Part shown: piece after piece, positions 46,125 through 54,677 of the stretch | Layout: every line of letters starts with the position of its first letter | Numbering within the stretch: position 1 is the first letter of the stretch | Assembly (NCBI GenBank): GCA_049446715.1 | Contig: JBMTQX010000012.1 | Coordinates: 1-64,000, forward strand | Direction of reading: 5' to 3' | Source: Eutrophocola sp049446715 | Lineage (GTDB): Bacteria > Pseudomonadota > Gammaproteobacteria > Pseudomonadales > Pseudohongiellaceae | Length of the DNA: 64,000 bases | Position numbers and translations under genes: made by a program | Notes under the pieces: generated by a model | Told to the model about the DNA's origin: nothing | The model's input: only the letters and a program-made list of their open reading frames with translations | Databases searched by the model: none

Positions 46125-46514
46125 GTGAGCAGTGCGCCAGACAATCATTATGGTATCGAGATCAACACCCGGTCACGTTACCTGGAAATGCAGTCCGATC
46201 CCGCCAAGAATTCCTATGCGTTTTCCTACACGATTTCCATTACCAATCATCGCGATGAACCGGTGCGTCTGCTCAGCCGGCACTGGATCATTACCGACCA
46301 GAACAACAAGGTCGATGAGGTGACCGGCAAAGGCGTCGTCGGCCAGCAACCGGTGATCCAGCCCGGCGAGGCCTTTGAGTATTCCAGTGGCACACTGATC
46401 GCCACTGAGATCGGGGACATGCGCGGTTCCTACACCATGGAAACCGCCGCCGGCGAACAATTCGAGGCGCCCATACCCCTCTTCGTGCTGGCCATCCCGC
46501 ACATGATTCACTAG
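46125..46514 (+). CDS. apaG: ApaG protein (CO2+/Mg2+ efflux-type DUF525)
   Basis: A 129-residue fibronectin-like beta domain protein whose biochemical role is unsettled. Conserved blocks are YAFSYTISITNHRDEPVRLL, SRHWIITDQNN, GVVGQQPVIQPGEAFEYSSG and GSYTMETAAGEQFEAPIPLF. The GTG at 46125 is preferred over an upstream in-frame ATG: it gives the usual 125-130 residue length and has AGGAAAA upstream. It precedes apaH in the usual order. Confidence 0.92.
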   Translation: MSSAPDNHYGIEINTRSRYLEMQSDPAKNSYAFSYTISITNHRDEPVRLLSRHWIITDQNNKVDEVTGKGVVGQQPVIQPGEAFEYSSGTLIATEIGDMRGSYTMETAAGEQFEAPIPLFVLAIPHMIH

Positions 46515-46555
46515 TCCGGCCATTCACTGGCGGAACAGGCGAGAAAGGACAAGGC

Positions 46556-47395
46556 ATGGCTACATACGCCGTTGGCGACATACAGGGTTGCTATGACCAA
46601 CTCTTGCGCCTGCTCGACAAGGTCAGGTTCGACCCGGCCAAAGACCGGCTGTGGAGTGTGGGCGATGTCATCAATCGCGGCCCGAAATCCCTGAAGACCC
46701 TGCGCTTTCTCAAGGGGCTCGGTGACAGTTTCAACATGGTCCTGGGCAATCACGACCTGCACTTTGTCGCCATGGCGACCGGCGCCCAGCAGCATGGCCG
46801 GAAAGATACGCTGCAGAATCTCCTCAATGCCGAAGACTGCACGATGCTTTGTGAGTGGCTGCGTTTCCAGCCCATGGTGCACCTGAAAAAGCTGGACACG
46901 GAACAGGGCAACCAGACCTTCCTAATGGCCCATGCCGGTATCGCTCCCGGCTGGAGCTTCAAGCAGGCACGCCGTTACGGTGCAGAGGTCGAGGCCGTCC
47001 TGCAAAGCGACCAGTACCTGAAATTTCTCAACCGCATGTATGGCGACGAGCCGGACATATGGCACGACGGCCTTGAGGGCATGGAGCGCCTGCGCGTCAT
47101 TACCAATTATCTGACGCGCGTGCGTTTCTGCAACAGCGAGACCCAGCTTAACTTGGCCATCAAGACCGGACCCAAAACGGCGCCCCAGGACTTTCGACCC
47201 TGGTATGAATACCAGTCACTTAAACCACACAAGATCATCCTGTTTGGCCACTGGGCCACGTTGGAAGGAGAAACGAACTGGCCCAACGTGTATGCCCTGG
47301 ATACCGGTTGTGTATGGGGCAGAACCCTGACCATGTTGCGCCTCGAAGACAAGCGGCGCTACAGTGTGCCTTTCAGCAAGGACGGCAGGAAATAA
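46556..47395 (+). CDS. apaH: Symmetrical bis(5'-nucleosyl)-tetraphosphatase
   Basis: A 279-residue metallophosphatase that splits Ap4A to ADP and also removes Np4 caps from RNA. TYAVGDIQGCYDQL, WSVGDVINRGPKSL and MVLGNHDLHFVAM are the GDIQG, GDVxNRGP and GNHD metal motifs. MAHAGIAPGW and LDTGCVWGRTLTMLRLED are family-specific. Length is normal. Confidence 0.96.
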   Translation: MATYAVGDIQGCYDQLLRLLDKVRFDPAKDRLWSVGDVINRGPKSLKTLRFLKGLGDSFNMVLGNHDLHFVAMATGAQQHGRKDTLQNLLNAEDCTMLCEWLRFQPMVHLKKLDTEQGNQTFLMAHAGIAPGWSFKQARRYGAEVEAVLQSDQYLKFLNRMYGDEPDIWHDGLEGMERLRVITNYLTRVRFCNSETQLNLAIKTGPKTAPQDFRPWYEYQSLKPHKIILFGHWATLEGETNWPNVYALDTGCVWGRTLTMLRLEDKRRYSVPFSKDGRK

Positions 47396-47400
47396 CGCAT

Positions 47401-47417
47401 GCTGCCGAACCGGCAGC
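47401..47417 (+). other. Short hairpin between apaH and cca
   Basis: GCTGCCG, loop AAC, CGGCAGC: a perfect 7-bp stem lying in the 38-base apaH-cca gap. It has no T tract, so it is not a classical terminator; it may protect the apaH 3' end or modulate cca translation. Confidence 0.5.
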
Positions 47418-47433
47418 CTGAACGGATGAGTTC

Positions 47434-48657
47434 ATGAAAACCTACAAGGTCGGCGGTGCTGTCCGCGACAAACTGCTTGGTTTACCGGTCAAGGATTGTG
47501 ACTGGGTAGTTGTTGGTGCCACCCCCGAAGCGATGCGTGCCGAAGGCTACCAGCAGGTAGGCAGGGATTTCCCCGTGTTCCTGCATCCGGTTTCCAAAGA
47601 GGAATACGCACTGGCCCGGACCGAGCGCAAAACCGGCGTCGGATATACCGGGTTCACGGTGCATGCCGCGCCGGATGTCACGCTGGAACAGGACCTTGAG
47701 CGCCGCGACCTGACCATCAATGCCATTGCCCAGGCCGAAGACGGTTCACTCATCGATCCCTTTCAGGGCCAACGTGATATCGCGCAGAAAATCCTGCGCC
47801 ATGTTTCACCCGCCTTTGTCGAAGACCCGCTCCGGGTGTTGCGCGTGGCCCGCTTTGCCGCGCGCTTCCACCACCTGGGCTTCAGGGTTGCCGAGGAAAC
47901 CCAGGCACTGATGCGCGAGATCGTCGCGGCCGGCGAACTCGACGCCCTGGTACCGGAACGGGTATGGCGTGAGTTCGCTCTTGCCCTGGACACATCCAGC
48001 CCGCAAATCTTTATTGCGACACTCAAACATTGCCATGCGCTGGCGGTGATTCTGCCTGAAGTCGACAAGCTGTACGGCGTGCCGCAACCGCCCAAGTATC
48101 ACCCGGAAATTGACACCGGGCTGCACACGCTCATGGCGCTGGAGCAGGCTGCCCTGCTCTGTGCCCACCCCGAGGTGCGTTTTGCGGCGCTGATGCATGA
48201 TGTCGGCAAGGGTGCCATTGCGAAAGCCCGCTGGCCTTACCTGCGCGGTCATGAAGCCCTGGGGGTCGATCTGATCGAGAGTGCCTGCAAGCGACTGAAA
48301 GCGCCCAATGAATTTCGCGACCTGGCCAGGCTGACCAGCCTGTATCACACCCATTGCCACCGGGCTGCCCACCTGGAACCCGCCGAGATGCTGCAGGCCC
48401 TGGAAGCGCTGGATGCCTTTCGCAAACCGGAACGCTTTGAGCAGTTCCTGCTCGCCTGTGAAGCCGATGCCCGTGGCCGCCTTGGACTGGAAAAGAATCC
48501 CTATCCCCAGGCCGGGGTGATGCAAGAGGCATACGCTGTCTGCAACGGCATCGATATCCAGGCCATCCTGGCAGACGGCTTTCGCGATGCCGCCATAGGC
48601 GATGAACTGCATCAGCGCCGGCTGTCGGCGCTGCAACAATTCCTGGAGACACTGTGA
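47434..48657 (+). CDS. cca: CCA-adding enzyme with HD domain
   Basis: A 407-residue class II tRNA nucleotidyltransferase that builds and repairs the 3' CCA end. MKTYKVGGAVRDKLLGLPV and DCDWVVVGATPEAM are the N-terminal polymerase motif with catalytic aspartates. ERRDLTINAIAQ, EDPLRVLRVARFAARF and the C-terminal HD phosphohydrolase segment LMHDVGKG place it with the multifunctional gammaproteobacterial form. It overlaps the next gene by four bases. Confidence 0.95.
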   Translation: MKTYKVGGAVRDKLLGLPVKDCDWVVVGATPEAMRAEGYQQVGRDFPVFLHPVSKEEYALARTERKTGVGYTGFTVHAAPDVTLEQDLERRDLTINAIAQAEDGSLIDPFQGQRDIAQKILRHVSPAFVEDPLRVLRVARFAARFHHLGFRVAEETQALMREIVAAGELDALVPERVWREFALALDTSSPQIFIATLKHCHALAVILPEVDKLYGVPQPPKYHPEIDTGLHTLMALEQAALLCAHPEVRFAALMHDVGKGAIAKARWPYLRGHEALGVDLIESACKRLKAPNEFRDLARLTSLYHTHCHRAAHLEPAEMLQALEALDAFRKPERFEQFLLACEADARGRLGLEKNPYPQAGVMQEAYAVCNGIDIQAILADGFRDAAIGDELHQRRLSALQQFLETL

Positions 48658-49388
48658 CGACAACCGATCAACCTGTTGCCCTGCTCACCGGTGCCGCCGC
48701 CCGCTTGGGCGCAGCCAGTGCCACGGCCCTGCATGCGCGCGGCTACCGCCTTCTCATTCACTACCATCGCTCTCGGGATAACGCCGACGCGCTCTGCACG
48801 TCCCTGAATACCCGGCGTCCCGATTCCGCCCTGGCGCTGCAGGCCGACCTAGATGACATGGCGGCCGTGGCAAGTCTGGCCGACCAGGCTTTGTCTGCTT
48901 TCGGACGCGTGGATGTCCTCATCAACAATGCCTCGGCCTTTTACCCCACGCCCATCGGCACCGCTACCCAGCACCAGTGGGACGCCCTGTTTGCCAGCAA
49001 CGCCCGCGCCCCCCTGTTCCTCATCAATGCTTTAGCTGGTGAACTGCGCATGCGGCGTGGCTGCATCATCAACATGACTGACCTCTATGCCAGTCGCGGC
49101 CTGAATCATCACAGCGTATACACCATGGCCAAAGCCGCCCTGGAAGGCATGACCCGTACCCTGGCCCGGGAACTGGCCCCGGATGTGCGCGTGAATGCCG
49201 TCGCCCCCGGCGCCATACTGTGGCCACCGGGCGAAGAGCCGTCCGAAGAAAAGCAGCAGGCCATCATCGACATGAGCGCGCTGAAACGCATGGGCAGCCC
49301 CGAGGATATTGCCAACGCCGTGGCGTTTCTGGTGTGTGATGCAAGCTATGTGACCGGTCAGGTCCTACACGTTGATGGTGGCCGATAA
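48654..49388 (+). CDS. Pteridine reductase (FolM/PTR1-like short-chain dehydrogenase)
   Basis: A 244-residue NADPH-dependent short-chain dehydrogenase that probably reduces dihydrofolate or dihydromonapterin. The variant cofactor loop TGAAARLG and the HYHRS segment are typical of pteridine reductases. D143, Y156 and K160 keep the exact spacing of the PTR1 catalytic residues (Asp, thirteen residues, Tyr, four residues, Lys). Its position next to folK and folB, separated only by the accessory sulfotransferase-to-DUF2007 block, supports a pterin role. The start is GTG 48654, coupled to cca. Confidence 0.82.
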   Translation: MTTTDQPVALLTGAAARLGAASATALHARGYRLLIHYHRSRDNADALCTSLNTRRPDSALALQADLDDMAAVASLADQALSAFGRVDVLINNASAFYPTPIGTATQHQWDALFASNARAPLFLINALAGELRMRRGCIINMTDLYASRGLNHHSVYTMAKAALEGMTRTLARELAPDVRVNAVAPGAILWPPGEEPSEEKQQAIIDMSALKRMGSPEDIANAVAFLVCDASYVTGQVLHVDGGR

Positions 49389-49439
49389 CAGGTTACCTGT
49401 ATTCTCCTACATCACCGGTAGGCCGTTTGTTTTAAACGC

Positions 49440-50339
49440 TCATCCCATCTCGCCGGTTTTAAGCCAATGGGCGCAGGCCTCGCCCAGCTCGCGTACCGCC
49501 ACCTCATCACAGCGCTCAGCTTCTGCCTGGCTCAACACATCCTTCCAGCGCTCGTTGGTGCCCTTGTTGATGAATCTGGCACCACCACCTTCAAATATGG
49601 CATCCAGCACATCGTATTGGCTGGCCAGCTCGCGCATGTGCTCGATACTGCAATGCTCAACAATTTTTGGCCACAACGCCCGGGGAATGTCGATATCGAG
49701 GAACCTGGCTACCTGCCTGGCCTGACCTTCAAAATCAGTTTTCAGGTTGTTGTAATGCAGCAGCATGACGTTGGGTTGGTCCCTCGCATCCCACCAGCTT
49801 TTGATACAGGGCCAAAACGGTGTTTCCGGCAAACCATCGAAATAACCATGATCCAGCAAGTGCAGATAATACTCGTGCACATCACAGTCAAGCGGCACCA
49901 GTGGCGCCCCGGCCAGGTCGGGAGCATTGTTGAAGGCCTCGTAGGCAGTGGGTGTAAACAGCATGTGGTGGTTGTACATGCTCCAGGTGACATCCCGTGC
50001 ATCCCGGCCAATGAACAGGTATTTCACTTCGGGCTTGAACGGAATGCAGTTCAGGGGTGAGTGGGTTTTGATAAAACGCCTGTGCTTCTGGCCCTCGGCA
50101 ATGGCAAACATCTCCTCTTTCGGGAGCACCCGAATCTCTACCCAGGGTGAAAGGGCCTGACCATAGGCATTCGGGTCTCCCTGAAAAACCAGCTGGGCGA
50201 CCAGTTGCTGCATCCAAGTGGTACCGCTCTTCGACCAGGTGCCTATCATGATGTCGTCATCACGGAAGGGAAAATCATTCAGGCGGGTGGAGTCCCAAAT
50301 GGAACATCGCTGCTCTGCATTTTTTACAGGGATGTCCAA
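49440..50339 (-). CDS. Sulfotransferase-domain protein
   Basis: A PAPS-dependent sulfotransferase of the cytosolic type. IGTWSKSGTTWMQQL is the 5'-phosphosulfate loop, with the conserved Lys replaced in the pattern TWSKSGTTW. YLFIGRDARDVTWSMYNH is the 3'-phosphate site, and FINKGTNERWKDVL is the C-terminal RKG-like motif. Start choice is open: TTG 50339 with AAGAGG eight bases before gives a 299-residue protein whose N-terminus (DIPVKNAEQRCSIWDST) fits homologues; ATG 50396 adds nineteen residues with no clear support. The acceptor is unknown. It lies between the pteridine reductase and the M3 peptidase as part of an apparent insertion. Confidence 0.8.
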   Translation of the reverse strand: MDIPVKNAEQRCSIWDSTRLNDFPFRDDDIMIGTWSKSGTTWMQQLVAQLVFQGDPNAYGQALSPWVEIRVLPKEEMFAIAEGQKHRRFIKTHSPLNCIPFKPEVKYLFIGRDARDVTWSMYNHHMLFTPTAYEAFNNAPDLAGAPLVPLDCDVHEYYLHLLDHGYFDGLPETPFWPCIKSWWDARDQPNVMLLHYNNLKTDFEGQARQVARFLDIDIPRALWPKIVEHCSIEHMRELASQYDVLDAIFEGGGARFINKGTNERWKDVLSQAEAERCDEVAVRELGEACAHWLKTGEMG

Positions 50340-50580
50340 GGTTTGAAACCTCTTTTTATGATTTTCATTACGCGTGTGAGGGAGAGGAAGAACCATCTGA
50401 TCTCATTGCCGGAAAAAAATACAGTAGCAATGAATCATAACAACTGCATGATCGTCCTGGCCCCGGAAATGGCGCTGTAATCTCTGCTACCGCGACTGGA
50501 TCATGGGCGGGTATGCCGGAGGTAACTGATGGTTATCGGACACACCATATCCGGCACTTTCTTCCCTAGAGACAGAGGCA

Positions 50581-52776
50581 TTACTGCGGCGTCAGACCCC
50601 GACGCTCCAGCAGCGGCGTGACATCCGGCTCACGGCCACGGAAGTTCTGGAACAGCTGCATGGCTTCCACGCTGCCGCCTTTTGACAGCAGGGTATCGCG
50701 GAAGTACTGGCCGTTTTCCTGGCGCATGCCACCGTTTTCCTTGAACCATTCCACGGTGTCAGCGTCCAGCACCTCGCTCCAGATATAGGAGTAGTAGCCG
50801 GCCGAGTAGCCGCCCATGATGTGGGAGAAATAGGTCGGTCGGTAACGCGGGGCGATCTCGTCCAAAAGGGCACCGGCCTCAAGCAGGGTCTGTTCCTCGA
50901 ACGCCATGATTTCATCTGCTGCCGGTACCTGTTCCGGCGGCAACTGGTGCAGGGCCATGTCGACGATGGACGGCATCAGGTATTCCGAGGTGGCAAAACC
51001 CTCGTTGAACATCGATGCTTCCAGCACACGGTCGAGTAATTGCTGCGGGATCGGTTCACCGGTCTCATAGTGCACGGCATAGTTGGCCAGCACTTCTGGC
51101 CAGACGGCCCACATCTCGTTCACCTGCGAAGGGTATTCGACAAAGTCCCTGGGCACGCGGGTACCGGCAAAGGACGGATAGGTGACATCGGAAAACAGGC
51201 CGTGCAGGGCATGCCCGAATTCGTGAAACATGGTTTCCACTTCATCAAAAGTCATCAGCGTCGGCTCACCGGGTGGCGGCTTAGCAATATTGAGATGGTT
51301 GGCGACCACGGCCTTGCGGTTCATCAGGTGAGACTGGGACACGTAGGCATTCATCCAGGCGCCGCCGCGCTTGGAGGAACGCGCATACGGGTCGAGCAGG
51401 AAGATCCCGAGCTGGGAACCGTCGGTGTCATTGACGTCGAACACGCGCACATCTTCCTGGTAAACCGGCAAGTCGAAGCGCTCCTCGAAGCTGATGCCGT
51501 AAATCTGGCCGGCGGCAAAGAACACGCCCTTCAGCAGGACATTGTCGATTTCAAAATAGGGACGCAGTTGCGATTCATCAAAGTTGTAGCGTTGCTGGCG
51601 CACCTTCTCGGCATAAAACGGCCAGTCCCAGGCGGCCAGATCGAAATCCTCGCCTTCAGCCTCAATCATGGCCTGGATGTCGGCGGCTTCACGCCGGGCA
51701 TTGGCAATGGCCGGCGCCGTCAGGTCGGCCAGGCGTTGGTTGACAGCGCCGACAGTTTGCGCCGTCTGTTTTTCCAGCACATAAGCCGCATGGCTGTCAT
51801 AGCCCAACAGGCGGGCACGCTCGGCGCGCAGGGTTATGGTACGGCTGAGGACTTCGGTGTTGTCGAATTCACCGCCACGGTGACCGCGCGATTCCGCGGT
51901 TTCCTGGATGCGCTGACGCAAGGCACGGTTTTCCAGGGCAGCAAGAGTCGGCTGGCTGGAATAGTTCAGGAGGGGAATGACGTATTTGCCGGGCATGTCA
52001 CGGGCAGTGGCTTCATCGGCCGCGGCCTGGATACGGGCCTCACTCAACCCGGCCAGCTCGTCGGGGCTGTCCACTACGATGGCCAGCGCATTCACCTCGT
52101 CCAGCACGTTCTGGCTGAACTGCGTGGACAGTTCCGACAGTTCCCGGTTAATCGCCTTGAGTCGCTCTTTTTGCTCCACATCGAGCATGGCCCCAGCGCG
52201 CACGAAATCCTTGTAGTTTTCCTCGATCAGGCGCACCGCTTCATCACCCAGGCCCAGGCTGTCTCGGCGCGCATAGAGATCACTGATACGGGCAAACAGG
52301 CCTTCATCCAGCAGGATCTGGTCGTAATGGTCAGACATGCGCGGCGCGATCTCCACCTCGGTAGCATCGATGGCCTCGTTGGTGTGGGCAGAAGACAGGG
52401 CATAAAACACCGTTGCCACGCGATCCAGCAACTGCCCGGACATTTCCAGCGGCACCATGGTGTTCTCGAAAGTCGGCCCCTCTGCCTGGTTCACGATGGC
52501 CGCGATTTCGTCCAGGTGTTCGTTCATGCCGCGTTCAAACGCGGGCAGGTAATCATCCGTGGAGATCTGATCAAACGGCGGGTACTGCAGTGGCAGCGGT
52601 GAAGGCTCAAAGAAAGGATTGCCGGCTTCGGCAGTCTGCGCCGGTGCGGTATTCGTCATGGTCTGCATACTGCTGGTCTCCAGGGTCTGTTCATGGTTGT
52701 CGGAACACGCAGCCAGGCCTGCCAGCGCCATGGCGAGGACAATCAGTCGGGGTTGATTGAGAGCTTGGATATTCAT
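50581..52776 (-). CDS. Lipoprotein M3-family metallopeptidase (Dcp-like)
   Basis: A 731-residue zinc peptidase anchored by a lipobox LAAC (C24), so likely periplasmic. H518-EFG-H522 and E547 (in DFVEYPSQ) are the three zinc ligands, with spacing identical to E. coli Dcp. GKYVIPLLNYSSQPTL and SHIMGGYSAGYYSYIWSEVL are M3 signatures, the latter at the substrate end. It probably releases dipeptides from short peptides (peptidyl-dipeptidase), though oligopeptidase A-like activity cannot be excluded. Lipidated M3 peptidases are common in Pseudohongiella- and xanthomonad-like bacteria. Confidence 0.9.
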   Translation of the reverse strand: MNIQALNQPRLIVLAMALAGLAACSDNHEQTLETSSMQTMTNTAPAQTAEAGNPFFEPSPLPLQYPPFDQISTDDYLPAFERGMNEHLDEIAAIVNQAEGPTFENTMVPLEMSGQLLDRVATVFYALSSAHTNEAIDATEVEIAPRMSDHYDQILLDEGLFARISDLYARRDSLGLGDEAVRLIEENYKDFVRAGAMLDVEQKERLKAINRELSELSTQFSQNVLDEVNALAIVVDSPDELAGLSEARIQAAADEATARDMPGKYVIPLLNYSSQPTLAALENRALRQRIQETAESRGHRGGEFDNTEVLSRTITLRAERARLLGYDSHAAYVLEKQTAQTVGAVNQRLADLTAPAIANARREAADIQAMIEAEGEDFDLAAWDWPFYAEKVRQQRYNFDESQLRPYFEIDNVLLKGVFFAAGQIYGISFEERFDLPVYQEDVRVFDVNDTDGSQLGIFLLDPYARSSKRGGAWMNAYVSQSHLMNRKAVVANHLNIAKPPPGEPTLMTFDEVETMFHEFGHALHGLFSDVTYPSFAGTRVPRDFVEYPSQVNEMWAVWPEVLANYAVHYETGEPIPQQLLDRVLEASMFNEGFATSEYLMPSIVDMALHQLPPEQVPAADEIMAFEEQTLLEAGALLDEIAPRYRPTYFSHIMGGYSAGYYSYIWSEVLDADTVEWFKENGGMRQENGQYFRDTLLSKGGSVEAMQLFQNFRGREPDVTPLLERRGLTPQ

Positions 52777-52897
52777 CAGTCACCTGTGTCTTGGTCTGGA
52801 CCTGTGAGGTCGAAAACGGGAAACAACCCGTAAAAGTGTCTTGGATACTGCGGTGAAGAAGCTTGTAACATACCGACTATCGCCTGTATTGATCAAG

Positions 52898-53446
52898 TTA
52901 GGCCGGTTCGCGCGCGATGGCCGAGGCGTTGAGGCAGGATGCCAGCACGTGGTCTTCCCAGCGCCCGTTGATGCACAGGTGACGCCGGGCAATGCCGTCC
53001 TGGACAAACCCGAGCCGTGCCAGCAACCGCGCCGAGCGCACGTTGGCCGGCATGTAACTGGCGCGCAGGCGCTGCAGCCGCAGGTTGTCGAAAGCGTATC
53101 GCACGGCATGTTTCACCAGGGTCGACATGGTCCCGGTGCCCTCGAAATCCCGGTCCACGGAATATCCCAGCAAACCGGAGCTGGCCGGATCATAAGTGAT
53201 GGCGGTAATGGAGCAGGTAGCGATAACACGGTCGCCATCGAGGCCGACAAAGTGCGCGGCCTGCCCTTCATTGACTTCCTGTGCCCGGTACTCGAGACGA
53301 CGGAGCCAGGATTGCACGCTGTGATGGCTGGGGCCGACCTGGGGATGCCAGGGCGCAAAGCGATCGGCATTGCGCTCATAGTAATCTGACAAGGCCCGGG
53401 CATGAGGGACCCCGGCGTACTCAATCTGTATAAGCGGCACCGTCAT
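52898..53446 (-). CDS. GNAT-family N-acetyltransferase (RimJ-like)
   Basis: A 182-residue acetyltransferase of the GNAT fold. LLGYSVDRDFEGTGTMSTLV is the acetyl-CoA binding core (GxG/A pattern), followed by NVRSARLLARLGFVQDGIAR, a Rim-type C-terminal signature. It resembles ribosomal-protein-alanine acetyltransferases RimJ/RimL, but the substrate is not determined. It starts at ATG 53446, inside the end of the DUF2007 gene (26-base overlap), so the two are coupled. Confidence 0.82.
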   Translation of the reverse strand: MTVPLIQIEYAGVPHARALSDYYERNADRFAPWHPQVGPSHHSVQSWLRRLEYRAQEVNEGQAAHFVGLDGDRVIATCSITAITYDPASSGLLGYSVDRDFEGTGTMSTLVKHAVRYAFDNLRLQRLRASYMPANVRSARLLARLGFVQDGIARRHLCINGRWEDHVLASCLNASAIAREPA

Positions 53447-53657
53447 CAAGCGGCTCTTCCCTGAGATCGGCAAGCAGTGCCATGGCCCTGTTGGCATCGG
53501 CCTCATCCAGCACCCACAGTTCCTGGTCAAGGTTGTAAGGCGGGATACCGGCCGTGGAAAACTCGTTCTTGAGCATGCAGTCGATGCCCTCACCGGCCAG
53601 TATGGATCTGGCCAGTCCGACCAGTGCCGGATTGGCATGGGTATATAGCATGATCAT
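53421..53657 (-). CDS. DUF2007-family small protein
   Basis: A 78-residue protein of the DUF2007 (putative signal-transducing) family: a ferredoxin-like fold with YTHANPALVGLARSILAGEG and NLDQELWVLDEADANRAM. The start is ATG 53657, five bases after an AGGAGG; an ATG six bases further in is an alternative. The longer upstream ORF is not family-like. It overlaps the GNAT gene and lies 62 bases after folK. Function is unknown. Confidence 0.8.
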   Translation of the reverse strand: MIMLYTHANPALVGLARSILAGEGIDCMLKNEFSTAGIPPYNLDQELWVLDEADANRAMALLADLREEPLDDGAAYTD

Positions 53658-53719
53658 ACTGCCCTCCTGTGACTTGGACTCGCCTTCGATTTGCCTCGGC
53701 CTTGCCCGGGGAAATGCGC

Positions 53720-54235
53720 TCAGGCTTGGCTTGAAATCATCCTGCCGTGCCATTGAAAGTCGACTGGCCAGATAGACTGGCGGTGCTTGTCGTAATCTTC
53801 CCACATATCGGCAAAGGATTGCTTCAGTACCGGATGTTTTTGCTTGCCGCAGACCTGGGCCAGCGGCCACAGCACAAAGGCATTGGTTTCAATTTCTGCG
53901 CGTGGCAGCGTGATGCCATGAAACGTGCCGGCGAGGTTGTCGTAGGTGAGAATATCGATGTCCAGCGTCCTGCCGCTGAAACGGGGTTGGGTGCGATCCC
54001 GGCCATGCTTGTCTTCGATGCTCTTGAGCGCGACGGAAAGTTCTGCCAGCGGCAAATCGGTTTGCACGCCGACCACCATGTTGAGGAAGTTGTCGCCGTC
54101 AAAACCGACTGCTTCGCTTTCGAACACCGATGACAGGCTCAGGTCATTGAATTGCAGCAGCAGTGCATCCAGGCAACTGGTCAGGTGGTTCACCGGATCC
54201 AGGTTGCTGCCCAGGCTCAAAGTCACCCATGCCAT
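53720..54235 (-). CDS. folK: 2-amino-4-hydroxy-6-hydroxymethyldihydropteridine pyrophosphokinase
   Basis: A 171-residue HPPK that pyrophosphorylates 6-hydroxymethyl-dihydropterin in folate synthesis. VTLSLGSNLDPVNHL is the N-terminal signature. HGRDRTQPRFSGRTLDIDIL carries the ATP-binding arginines and the DID metal site. PRAEIETNAFVLWPLAQV is also conserved. It begins on the last base of the folB stop codon (TAATG). Confidence 0.94.
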   Translation of the reverse strand: MAWVTLSLGSNLDPVNHLTSCLDALLLQFNDLSLSSVFESEAVGFDGDNFLNMVVGVQTDLPLAELSVALKSIEDKHGRDRTQPRFSGRTLDIDILTYDNLAGTFHGITLPRAEIETNAFVLWPLAQVCGKQKHPVLKQSFADMWEDYDKHRQSIWPVDFQWHGRMISSQA

Positions 54236-54606
54236 TAGACGGCAGCCCCGCCCTGTTTGTCGCCACGCTCGATGATCACGCCAACATCCCGGGAACCAGT
54301 AACAGCACCTGGTTTGCCGAGTTCGAGATAGAGCCAGGTCACATCGAATTCATCCTGCACGATATCGGCAATGCGTGATCCCAGGGTCTCCATGAGTTTA
54401 AAGCTGCTGTCTTCGACAAAGGCGATCAGGCGCTTGGCCACGGCCTTGTAGTCCAGTGCGTGCTCGATTTCGTCATTGGCAGCAGCCTTGCTAAAGTCAG
54501 ACTTCATTTTCAGGTCAATGGTGATGCGCTGGCGAATGTTGCGCTCCCAGTCATAGACACCAATGACGGTTTTGACCTCGAGGCCGCGGATATACACTAT
54601 TTCCAT
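54235..54606 (-). CDS. folB: Dihydroneopterin aldolase
   Basis: A 123-residue T-fold enzyme that converts dihydroneopterin to 6-hydroxymethyl-dihydropterin, and in some species epimerises it. VYIRGLEVKTVIGVYDWERN and DYKAVAKRLIAFVEDSSFKL are the family's substrate and catalytic regions; SSFKLMETLGSRIADIV includes the conserved Glu. It couples to folK. plsY, normally the next gene toward tsaD in pseudomonads, is missing: only 71 bases separate folB from tsaD. Confidence 0.94.
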   Translation of the reverse strand: MEIVYIRGLEVKTVIGVYDWERNIRQRITIDLKMKSDFSKAAANDEIEHALDYKAVAKRLIAFVEDSSFKLMETLGSRIADIVQDEFDVTWLYLELGKPGAVTGSRDVGVIIERGDKQGGAAV

Positions 54607-54677
54607 GAATTTTCTCTCTGTTTTCTGATTGCTTGCTTTGCTCTACTGATCTGATGTCGAGCGTAAGTGTGGCACTG

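Noticed and set aside
49440..50396. Sulfatase and sulfotransferase as one sulfate-modification system
   Set aside because: They lie about 46 kb apart, with no shared cluster genes; linking them would be speculation.
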